Below, in pieces: positions 26,032 to 33,134 of a stretch of DNA of 64,000 bases. Where the stretch lies: NCBI GenBank assembly GCA_035280425.1, contig DATEFW010000025.1, forward strand, positions 124,001 to 188,000, in the 5' to 3' direction. The notes under the pieces were generated by a model. That model ran no database searches. It had not been told where the DNA came from and saw only the letters and a program-made list of their open reading frames with translations. How positions within the stretch are numbered: position 1 is the stretch's first letter; every line of letters begins with the position of its first letter. The DNA comes from QHXW01 sp035280425 (GTDB lineage Bacteria > Acidobacteriota > Terriglobia > Bryobacterales > Bryobacteraceae). Made by a program: the position numbers and the translations under genes.

Positions 26032-27025
26032 GGGATTCTCCTTTTGCGTAGTCAAAAATTATCTGGCGTGTCCATCGTCGCATACGGCGAAAATAAGCCT
26101 GCGTGCGTGCGACGTCCTTCAGAATTTGTGCCTTTAACGCTTCCGGGCTCTCAAACTTCCGCTCTTCGCGGAGGCGCCACAGAAACTCCACGCGGATGCG
26201 CCGCGGCGGCTCGCTCACCGCGCGATCCAGCAGAAATGTCTCGATCGACAGCCGATCGTCGCCGCCAAACGTCGGCCGGTAACCAATATTCGTCACCGAT
26301 TCCCAACCACGATGGTTGTCCAAGTCAATCGTCCGTGTCACGTAGACGCCGGTCTTGGGGAGAACTTCGCACTTTGTCGCCAGGTTGAGGGTCGGCACGG
26401 TCTTTCTTGATCCCAAACCGTGCCCCGAAACAACGTCGCCAGCGAGCGCATACGGATGCATGAGGAACCTGGCAGCTCGCGCCACAGCACCGGACTCCAC
26501 CATGGATCGCACGGCGCTACTCGAAACTCGCATGCCGCGGCAATACAACGCTGGAACCTCGTCCACCTTGAACCCGAACCGTTTGCCGAGCGACCCAAGC
26601 AGCCGGGTGTCGCCGGCCTGCTTATGCCCGAAGCGAAAATTCTCGCCCACAACTACAGCGCGCGCACCGAGCTTGGCAACGAGCGCCTGTTCAACGAATT
26701 CCTCGGGCGTGAGGCGGGCCACCGCTGGTGTAAATGGCAGGATTATTACTTGCGCAATCCCCTCCGCGCGGATCAACGCGCACCGTTCTTCCGGCAGCGT
26801 CATCAACCGCGGCGCGCGTTGAGGAGCCACGATCTTTGTCGGATGCGGATCGAACGTCAGCACCGAGGCTTTCCATTTCCGCTCCTCGGCAATTTCGCGC
26901 ACGCGGCGTAAAATGTGCCGGTGGCCCGCGTGCACGCCGTCGAAATTGCCCACGGTGATGACCGATGGCCCGAAATCCGGCGGAACTTCGTCCAGGCTGT
27001 GAAAGACGCGAAACTCCGCCGGCAT
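26012..27025 (-). CDS. ribF: Bifunctional riboflavin kinase/FAD synthetase
   Basis: Makes FMN and then FAD from riboflavin. The 337-residue product has the adenylyltransferase domain at the N-terminus (TVGNFDGVHAGH, an HxGH nucleotidyltransferase motif; VGENFRFGH; the ISSTxIR-like SSSAVRS) and the kinase domain from about residue 185 (HGLGSRKTVPTLNL and TNIGYRPTF). The length and domain order are standard. It is the third gene of a leftward operon in which DUF1844, MBL and RibF stops and starts abut (TAG immediately followed by ATG), and it overlaps the LacD-like gene by 20 bases. FAD is the cofactor used by the ThyX-like and EtfA proteins in this window. Confidence 0.95.
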   Translation of the reverse strand: MPAEFRVFHSLDEVPPDFGPSVITVGNFDGVHAGHRHILRRVREIAEERKWKASVLTFDPHPTKIVAPQRAPRLMTLPEERCALIRAEGIAQVIILPFTPAVARLTPEEFVEQALVAKLGARAVVVGENFRFGHKQAGDTRLLGSLGKRFGFKVDEVPALYCRGMRVSSSAVRSMVESGAVARAARFLMHPYALAGDVVSGHGLGSRKTVPTLNLATKCEVLPKTGVYVTRTIDLDNHRGWESVTNIGYRPTFGGDDRLSIETFLLDRAVSEPPRRIRVEFLWRLREERKFESPEALKAQILKDVARTQAYFRRMRRWTRQIIFDYAKGESHETVRR

Positions 27026-27817
27026 CTAAGCGAGGTCCCCCACAGTAATTTCGAGGCCGTCATAAGCCAGACGGATGGGCGCCGGCAATGTGCTTTCGGT
27101 TTCCTGATGGGGCAGGTCGTGGCAGATATGCGTGAAAAATGCTTGGCGCGGCGCGAGCTGCTCAACAGTTCGGATGGAGCGCTCCACCGTCGAATGCGTC
27201 GGGTGGGGCTTGTGCCGGAGTGCATCCAAAAACAAAACGTCGAGGCCCCGCAACTGTGCCATGGACTCTTCGGGAATGTCGCTGTGATCGGTCAAGTACG
27301 CCGCTCTCCCAAACCGGAAGCCATAAATCGACGACCGGCCGTGCAGCAACCGGATGGGCACAAATGACTGGCCGAAAAGCTCGAATGATTCGCCGTTCAG
27401 TGTATGAGTTTCGAGCTGCGGCACCGATGACTGCTGCTCCTCGCAGTGAAAAATGTATTGAAAACTGCGTTGGATGGCTTTCATGGTCTGCTCGGAGGCA
27501 TAGATGGGTATATGTGCGTGCTGCCGGAAATTGAATGGCCGCACGTCGTCGAGGCCCATGATGTGATCGGCGTGGGAATGGGTGAACAGCACCGCGTCCA
27601 ACTTATCCACCTTGGCGCGCAGAATCTGGGTCCGGAAATCGGGCGTTGTGTCGATCACCACGTTGTAACCGCCATACTGCAGCAGCACCGAGGGACGCAG
27701 CCGGTTGTCGCGCGGGTCATCCGAGCTGCAAACCTTACAGTGGCAGCCCGGCGTCGGCACACCCACACTGGTGCCGGAACCCAGCACCGTAATCTTCAAC
27801 GGGCCGTTTCCGCCCAT
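27026..27817 (-). CDS. PhnP-like MBL-fold phosphodiesterase
   Basis: A 263-residue metallo-beta-lactamase-fold hydrolase of the PhnP-like group. It opens with KITVLGSGTSVGVPTPGCHCKVC, which includes the CHCxxC zinc-binding loop, and carries the dinuclear metal motif HSHADH, a downstream DHSD and a late THICHD. PhnP itself is a cyclic ribosyl phosphodiesterase of phosphonate breakdown; most relatives are of unknown substrate. No phosphonate genes lie nearby, so the name should not be transferred. The ATG follows directly on the stop of the DUF1844 gene (TGA then ATG), and the stop abuts ribF. Confidence 0.85.
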   Translation of the reverse strand: MGGNGPLKITVLGSGTSVGVPTPGCHCKVCSSDDPRDNRLRPSVLLQYGGYNVVIDTTPDFRTQILRAKVDKLDAVLFTHSHADHIMGLDDVRPFNFRQHAHIPIYASEQTMKAIQRSFQYIFHCEEQQSSVPQLETHTLNGESFELFGQSFVPIRLLHGRSSIYGFRFGRAAYLTDHSDIPEESMAQLRGLDVLFLDALRHKPHPTHSTVERSIRTVEQLAPRQAFFTHICHDLPHQETESTLPAPIRLAYDGLEITVGDLA

Positions 27818-28135
27818 TCAGCTTTTCTTGCTTTCTTCGAGGGCCTGCACGAACCGGAAGCGCAGCTCCGTGAGCGAATTCTCCAGCAGGCGCTGCTCTT
27901 CAAGGCTGAGATTGCCTTTTGTTTTTTCCTGTAAAATCGCGAGCAGATCGATGCTGTGCCGCGCCAGATCCAAATCCGCCTTCGGTTTCTCTTGGTCCGG
28001 ACCGAAATGCACCAATCCAAGCTGCCATTCCGCCTGCGCACGAATCGAGAGGGTCAGAAATTCGAACGAGGCAGGCGGCAACGGGATCCGTTCCTCAGGT
28101 TTTTGCTCCAGGCCCGCGTTTTCTACGTCGCTCAT
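27818..28135 (-). CDS. DUF1844 domain protein
   Basis: A 105-residue DUF1844 protein. The N-terminus is short and charged. The rest is helical: FEFLTLSIRAQAEWQLGLV, then LDLARHSIDLLAILQEKTKGNLSLEEQRLLENSL, which matches DUF1844. The ALDLARHTIDLLGMLQEKT-like motif is the family hallmark. The function is unknown. It is the first gene of the leftward operon and its start is 109 bases from the divergent mazG, so both operons share a promoter region. The family occurs mostly in Acidobacteria, Deltaproteobacteria and Planctomycetes, in keeping with the taxonomic guess. Confidence 0.85.
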   Translation of the reverse strand: MSDVENAGLEQKPEERIPLPPASFEFLTLSIRAQAEWQLGLVHFGPDQEKPKADLDLARHSIDLLAILQEKTKGNLSLEEQRLLENSLTELRFRFVQALEESKKS

Positions 28136-28244
28136 TAATCTTCATATTTTAGCAACTGGCGCAGGGCCACGGTCGAAAACCCGTGCGCGCGGGACCGCTA
28201 TGTTACATTGAGAATTATTCTGGCTCTATTTTCACTCGGCACTA

Positions 28245-29036
28245 ATGTCCACCGAAACCGCTGGTGAAAAATTCCAGCATCTGGTCGACCTGATGGCTCG
28301 CTTGCGCGCGCCGGGCGGCTGCCCGTGGGACCGCGAGCAGACCTTCGACACCATCAAACCGTTCCTGCTCGAAGAGACCTACGAAGTAATGGACGCCATC
28401 GACGCGCGCAACTGGTCCGAACTCGCCGACGAGCTCGGCGACCTGCTGCTCCAGGTGGTTTTCTTCTCACAAATGGGCGCCGACGAAAACAGGTTTCGGA
28501 TTCACGACGCGCTCGACGCCATCAATCAGAAACTGATCCGCCGGCACCCGCATGTATTTGGCGAGGAAACGGCCAAAACCGAAGGAGATGTGCGGAAGCG
28601 GTGGAGCGAAATCAAGGCCGAAGAAAAGCGGGCGAAAGGCGACAGTGATTCCACTCTGCTCGGTTCCGTGCCGCGTTCCCTGCCCGCGCTGGTCGAAGCC
28701 CAGCAGCTCACTTCGCGTGCCGCGCAGGTTGGATTCGACTGGGAAAATGCGGACCAGGTGCTCGACAAGCTCCAGGAGGAGCTCACCGAATTTCAGGAAG
28801 CGCGCCGCACCGGCTCCCGCGAGCGGATCGAAGACGAGCTCGGCGACCTGCTCTTCGTGCTGGTAAATCTGGCGCGCTTTGTAAGAGTCGACCCCGAACA
28901 GGCATTGCGCAAAACCAACGCGAAATTTCGCCGCCGCTTCGGATATGTCGAGCAGAAGCTGGCAGAACGCGGCAAGTCCGCGCGCCAAAGCTCCGTTCAG
29001 GAAATGGAATCGCTCTGGCAGGAGGCGAAAGGTTGA
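28245..29036 (+). CDS. mazG: MazG nucleoside triphosphate pyrophosphohydrolase
   Basis: A 263-residue MazG, which hydrolyses NTPs and dNTPs to monophosphates and clears damaged nucleotides. Two MazG domains are seen. In the first, LEETYEVMDAIDARNWSELADELGDLLLQ carries the metal motif EExxE...ExxD, and APGGCPWDREQT is the conserved N-terminal loop. In the second, LQEELTEFQEARRTGSRERIEDELGDLLF repeats it. The length matches E. coli MazG. It is the first of five tightly packed rightward genes; its stop overlaps the TTG start of the GNAT gene by four bases. Confidence 0.95.
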   Translation: MSTETAGEKFQHLVDLMARLRAPGGCPWDREQTFDTIKPFLLEETYEVMDAIDARNWSELADELGDLLLQVVFFSQMGADENRFRIHDALDAINQKLIRRHPHVFGEETAKTEGDVRKRWSEIKAEEKRAKGDSDSTLLGSVPRSLPALVEAQQLTSRAAQVGFDWENADQVLDKLQEELTEFQEARRTGSRERIEDELGDLLFVLVNLARFVRVDPEQALRKTNAKFRRRFGYVEQKLAERGKSARQSSVQEMESLWQEAKG

Positions 29037-29803
29037 GCAGCGCCGCCGCCAGTTCCATCACCGTCCGCCCGCTCAGCACCCAGCAGGAATTCCAGGACGC
29101 CGTGCGTTTGCAGAAGGAAATCTGGGGATTCAACGACATCGAATTGCTGCCCGTACGCTTGTTTGTCGTCGCCACCAAGGTCGGAGGGCAGGCATTCGGC
29201 GCATTTGATGGCGGAAACATGATTGGTTTTTGCCTCGCGATTCCAGGCCTGAAAGCCAACGGCGAATCTTATCTGCATAGCCACATGCTGGGTGTCACGC
29301 GCGAATACCGCGATAGCGGCATCGGGCGCATGTTGAAGCTCCGCCAGCGCGAAGATGCTCTCGCGCGCTCGATCGACCTGGTCGAGTGGACTTTTGATCC
29401 GCTCGAAATCAAGAACGCATATTTCAACATGGAGCGCTTGGGCGCCGTTGTCCGCCGTTACGTACGGAATCAATACGGCACCACCACCAGCCATCTGCAC
29501 GGAGGCCTTCCCACGGATCGCTGCATCGCCGAATGGTGGGTCGCAAGCCCGCGTGTTCGCTCGCTCGTTGCAGGAGGGCCGCCGGTTGCCCGGCCGGAAA
29601 CCATCGAGCGCATCATTGTCCCCGTCGAAATCGCCGAACTCCGGCACACCGATCCTCGCCGTGCGCGCCAAATCCAGCAGGCAATCAGCGCAAAGTTCGA
29701 AGAATATTTCGACCGCGGCCTGGCAGTATTCGGCGTCGAGCGCTCGCGTGAAACCGGCGCCTACCTGCTGGGCCGCCTGGATCCGGCTCAAATTCATAAA
29801 TGA
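29033..29803 (+). CDS. GNAT N-acyltransferase (COG3375 type), NSAR partner
   Basis: A 256-residue GNAT-type acyltransferase. It starts with TTG at 29033, with AGGAGG seven bases upstream. The acetyl-CoA-binding helix is in SGIGRMLKLRQREDAL, preceded by LHSHMLGVTREYRD. The C-terminal half carries the WTFDPLEIKNAYFNMERLG segment typical of COG3375. In Geobacillus, a COG3375 enzyme adjoins N-succinylamino-acid racemase and N-succinylates D-amino acids in a pathway for irreversible D- to L-amino acid conversion. The neighbour here is the racemase homologue, overlapping by four bases, so the same pathway is a good inference. An L-desuccinylase was not found in the window. Confidence 0.8.
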   Translation: MSSAAASSITVRPLSTQQEFQDAVRLQKEIWGFNDIELLPVRLFVVATKVGGQAFGAFDGGNMIGFCLAIPGLKANGESYLHSHMLGVTREYRDSGIGRMLKLRQREDALARSIDLVEWTFDPLEIKNAYFNMERLGAVVRRYVRNQYGTTTSHLHGGLPTDRCIAEWWVASPRVRSLVAGGPPVARPETIERIIVPVEIAELRHTDPRRARQIQQAISAKFEEYFDRGLAVFGVERSRETGAYLLGRLDPAQIHK

Positions 29804-30909
29804 AAATAGATCGCGTCGTTCTCCGCCAGATCCGCATGCCCCTGGTGCATTTTTTCGAGACCAGCTTCGGCCGCACCACCGAGCGCGACATGATTCTCGT
29901 CGAAGTCGTATCCGATAGCGCCTCCGGTTGGGGAGAAGTTACCGCCGGCGAGAACCCGTTCTATAACGAAGAATGGACCGAATCCGCCTGGCTCATTCTC
30001 CGCGATTACGCCGTGCCGCGCGTGCTCGGAAAATCTCTCGCGAGCGCAAATGATGTCGCTCCACTCACTGAACACATCCGTGGCCATCGCATGGCACGTG
30101 GCGGTCTGGAAGTTGCTGTCTGGGATCTCGAGGCCCGCCTGAACAGCCGGCCCCTTTGGAAACAGATCGGCGGCGGCGCGCGCCGTGAGATTCCCTGCGG
30201 TGTCTCGATCGGTATTCAAGATTCCGTTCCGCAGTTACTCGAAAAAATCGATCGCGAATTGCAAGCCGGCTATCAGCGCATCAAGATGAAAATCAAGCCC
30301 GGTTGGGACGTCGACGTTGTTCGCCGGGTCCGGGAGCGATTCCCCTCAATTAAATTGCAGGCCGATGCCAACTCCGCCTATACATTGCAGGATGCGCAAC
30401 ATTTGCAGCAGCTCGACGACTTCTACCTCATGATGATCGAACAGCCTCTTGCGCATGACGACATCATCGATCACGGCCAGCTCCAGGCCAAGCTCAAGAC
30501 GCCAATTTGCCTGGACGAATGTATCCGCTCCGCGCACCATGCCGAGCAGGCGATTCGTTTGCACGCCTGCGGGATCATCAATATCAAGCTCGGCCGCGTG
30601 GGCGGTTTCCGCGAAGCGCGCTGCGTGCACGATGCTGCTCAGGCCGCGGGCATTCCCGTCTGGTGCGGAGGGATGCTCGAAGCCGGCATTGGGCGCGCGC
30701 ATAACATCGCGCTTTCCACGCTTCCCAATTTCACACTGCCCGGCGATGTTTCCGCCAGCAAGCGCTACTGGAAGCGGGACATCATCACTCCCGCAGTCGA
30801 GACAACGCCGCGCGGCACCATCGAGATTCGCGATGCGCCCGGATTCGGCTACGCTATCGATCAGGACTTCGTTCGCGAAGTGACCGTTCGCGAGGTGTCG
30901 CTCGGTTGA
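29800..30909 (+). CDS. NSAR/OSBS-family enolase-superfamily enzyme
   Basis: A 369-residue enolase-superfamily protein of the N-succinylamino-acid racemase/o-succinylbenzoate synthase (MenC-like) group. The catalytic lysines are in IKMKI (Lys162/Lys164) and NIKLGRVGG (Lys263). The metal ligands Asp189 (QADANSAY), Glu214 (MIEQPL) and Asp239 (CLDECI) fall at almost the same numbers as in Amycolatopsis NSAR. Members often have both activities; I favour racemase here because the GNAT partner precedes it and no menaquinone gene is nearby. The start overlaps the GNAT stop (ATGA), and the TTG start of the exporter gene overlaps its own stop. Confidence 0.82.
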   Translation: MKIDRVVLRQIRMPLVHFFETSFGRTTERDMILVEVVSDSASGWGEVTAGENPFYNEEWTESAWLILRDYAVPRVLGKSLASANDVAPLTEHIRGHRMARGGLEVAVWDLEARLNSRPLWKQIGGGARREIPCGVSIGIQDSVPQLLEKIDRELQAGYQRIKMKIKPGWDVDVVRRVRERFPSIKLQADANSAYTLQDAQHLQQLDDFYLMMIEQPLAHDDIIDHGQLQAKLKTPICLDECIRSAHHAEQAIRLHACGIINIKLGRVGGFREARCVHDAAQAAGIPVWCGGMLEAGIGRAHNIALSTLPNFTLPGDVSASKRYWKRDIITPAVETTPRGTIEIRDAPGFGYAIDQDFVREVTVREVSLG

Positions 30910-31802
30910 ACGGCGCCCTTCTGCTCTACGGCCTGATCTCGCTGATGATTTTGCTGTGGTCGGCGAATTTCATCATCGCCAAAGTTGCGTTGCGCGAATT
31001 TCCGCCGCTGCTTCTGGGCGCATTGAGAATTAGTCTTGCCGCCGTTTTCCTGGCGCCGTTCTATTATCGGAAGGCTCGCACCGCCGGTAAGCCCTTGTGG
31101 CCCGGCGCCGGTCTCGCCCTGCTTATTTTTCTTGGAATCTGTAACGTCGGCAATCAGCTCTTGTTTCTGATCGGCCTCAACCGCACCAGCGTGTCCCACT
31201 CGGCGCTCATCATCGGCATCGGCCCGATGTTCGTCCTGTTGATCGCATCGACAATCGGCCTCGAGCGTATCACGCTGCGTAAAGCGTTCGGAATGGTAAT
31301 CGCTCTGGGCGGTGTTGCCGCGCTTGCGCAGTTAACCTCTGGGGCCGAAGCGCGCTCGTCCGGAGAAACTCAAGCCACGCTCACCGGAGATGCTGTCACC
31401 AGCCTCGCTTGCATCCTGTTTGCCGCGTTTTCGGTTTACGGGAAGAAAGCTACGGAGCGCTACGGCACGATCGCCGTGAACGGATTCGCGTATATAACCG
31501 GCGCGGCTCTGCTCGCCCCCGTCATCCTCTGGCAGGCCCGCGGATTTCCCTTCGCCCATGTCAGCGCCGCCGCCTGGAGCAGCCTCATCTACATGGCGCT
31601 GTTTCCATCCGCCGTCTGCTACCTCATCTACTATTACGCCCTCACCCACATTTCCGCCTCGCGCGTTTCCGCATTTATCTATCTCGAGCCGGTGATCGCC
31701 ACGATCATGGCCGTTGCCTTTCTCGGCGAACAGGTCACGACTCCGCTCGTCGCCAGTGGTACCGTGATCTTCACCGGCGTCTATCTCACGGAGCGCGGCT
31801 GA
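30906..31802 (+). CDS. EamA/DMT-family transporter
   Basis: A 298-residue drug/metabolite transporter with ten predicted TM helices in two EamA halves (first FIIAKVALREFPPLLLGALRI, second YLIYYYALTHISASRVSAFIYLEPV). The PxxA/E-type tail helix (IATIMAVAFLGEQ) is standard. Start TTG at 30906, with GAGG at 30890-30893. EamA proteins often export amino acids, such as threonine, homoserine or cysteine. Next to the NSAR pair it may export the L-amino acid product or a side product; this is inference. It overlaps both neighbours (four bases upstream, one downstream). Confidence 0.85.
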   Translation: MNGALLLYGLISLMILLWSANFIIAKVALREFPPLLLGALRISLAAVFLAPFYYRKARTAGKPLWPGAGLALLIFLGICNVGNQLLFLIGLNRTSVSHSALIIGIGPMFVLLIASTIGLERITLRKAFGMVIALGGVAALAQLTSGAEARSSGETQATLTGDAVTSLACILFAAFSVYGKKATERYGTIAVNGFAYITGAALLAPVILWQARGFPFAHVSAAAWSSLIYMALFPSAVCYLIYYYALTHISASRVSAFIYLEPVIATIMAVAFLGEQVTTPLVASGTVIFTGVYLTERG

Positions 31803-33097
31803 TGCTTTCTTTCCGCACCCTGCTGCAGAACAATCGCAATTACCGCTTCACTTGGAGCGGCCAGGTCGTCAGCGAAATCGGCGATCATTTCAACAACATC
31901 GCCGTCTTCAGCCTGGCGCTCGCCACCACCAAATCCGGCCTGGTCGTCAGCGGCATCATGCTTTCCCGCGCGATTCCCGCGGTGCTGGCTGGTCCCATCG
32001 CCGGCGTCGTGCTCGATCGCCTCAATCGCAAGCACGTCATGATCGCGAGCGACCTGATCCGCGCCGTCCTGGCCCTAGGATTTATCCTGTGCGTCCACCG
32101 CCGCGATACCTGGATGCTCTACCTGTTCAGCGGCCTGCTCATGTTCGCCTCGCCATTTTTCACCAGCGGCCGCTCCGCCATCCTTCCCACCATCACCACA
32201 CGCGAAGAACTCCACACCGCCAACTCGCTCACCCAAACCACCCAGTGGACCACCATCACCATCGGGACGTTCGCCGCCGGCGCGAGCGTCATGCAGTTCG
32301 GCTACGAATGGGCGTTCGTTCTCAACTCGCTCTCGTTCTTTTTTTCGGCGGCGTGCATCTCGCGTCTCCATGTCGAAGGCAACGCTTTCCAGCCTCGAAA
32401 AGCCGCGCTCACCGAAGCCGAGGTCGTGCGCCCGTGGCATGAATATGCCGAAGGCATCCGCTACATGCGCGCTAACCCGCTAATCTTCGGCATCGCGCTG
32501 ATCGGCGTCGGCTGGGCCACCGGCGGCGGCGCCGCGCAAATCCTGTTCAGCCTGTTCGGAGAAATCGTATTCAACCGCGGCCCGGCGGGCATCGGCGAGG
32601 TCTGGGGCTGCGCCGGAATCGGCCTGCTCTGCGGCGGCGCCATTGCCTATTGGCTCGGCGAGCGCATCAGCTTCCGCGGTTACAAGCGCACCATTTCCAT
32701 CTGCTACATCCTGCACGGCTCGACTTACATCATCTTCAGCCAGATGCAGAATTTCCCGCTCGCGCTTCTGTTTATCGGGATGTCACGTGCCGCCGTCGCC
32801 GTCAGCTCCGTGCTTAACATGTCGCAACTTCTGAAACACGTATCCAACGAATATCGCGGCCGCGTTTTTTCCACGATGGAATCGATGGTCTGGTCCGTGA
32901 TGATGGTTTCGATGACCGCCGCCGGCATCGCCTCGCAGTATTACAGCCCGCGCCTGATCGGCGCCATCGCCGGCGCGCTCAGCTCGACCACCGCCATCTT
33001 CTGGGCCTGGGCCAACGTCACCGGTCGTCTCCCCAAGCCTGCCGCCGAAGGCGTGGCGCGCGTCGAAGTGGAGGTCCACGGCGAGCCGACCATCTAG
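31802..33097 (+). CDS. MFS transporter (MFS_3-like exporter)
   Basis: A 431-residue major facilitator with twelve predicted TM helices. It opens with NNRNYRFTWSGQVVSEIGDHF, the MFS_3/EntS-like N-terminus. The DRLNRKHVMIASDLIRAV loop lies between TM2 and TM3, as in motif A of the superfamily, and TAGVASQYYSPR-type sequence is near the end. The ATG at 31802 shares its A with the stop of the EamA gene (TGATG), so a longer upstream frame is not used. The substrate is unknown; EntS-type proteins export siderophores and related compounds. It ends the mazG operon, and a 37-base gap separates it from the convergent NHL gene. Confidence 0.87.
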   Translation: MLSFRTLLQNNRNYRFTWSGQVVSEIGDHFNNIAVFSLALATTKSGLVVSGIMLSRAIPAVLAGPIAGVVLDRLNRKHVMIASDLIRAVLALGFILCVHRRDTWMLYLFSGLLMFASPFFTSGRSAILPTITTREELHTANSLTQTTQWTTITIGTFAAGASVMQFGYEWAFVLNSLSFFFSAACISRLHVEGNAFQPRKAALTEAEVVRPWHEYAEGIRYMRANPLIFGIALIGVGWATGGGAAQILFSLFGEIVFNRGPAGIGEVWGCAGIGLLCGGAIAYWLGERISFRGYKRTISICYILHGSTYIIFSQMQNFPLALLFIGMSRAAVAVSSVLNMSQLLKHVSNEYRGRVFSTMESMVWSVMMVSMTAAGIASQYYSPRLIGAIAGALSSTTAIFWAWANVTGRLPKPAAEGVARVEVEVHGEPTI

Positions 33098-33134
33098 CCG
33101 CAGGGACGCATACGCGCCGCCTCCTGCTCGAAAA

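Noticed and set aside
27026..27817. Annotation as PhnP
   Set aside because: The motifs fit the PhnP-like group, but no phosphonate genes are present and the substrate is open, so the name was not used.
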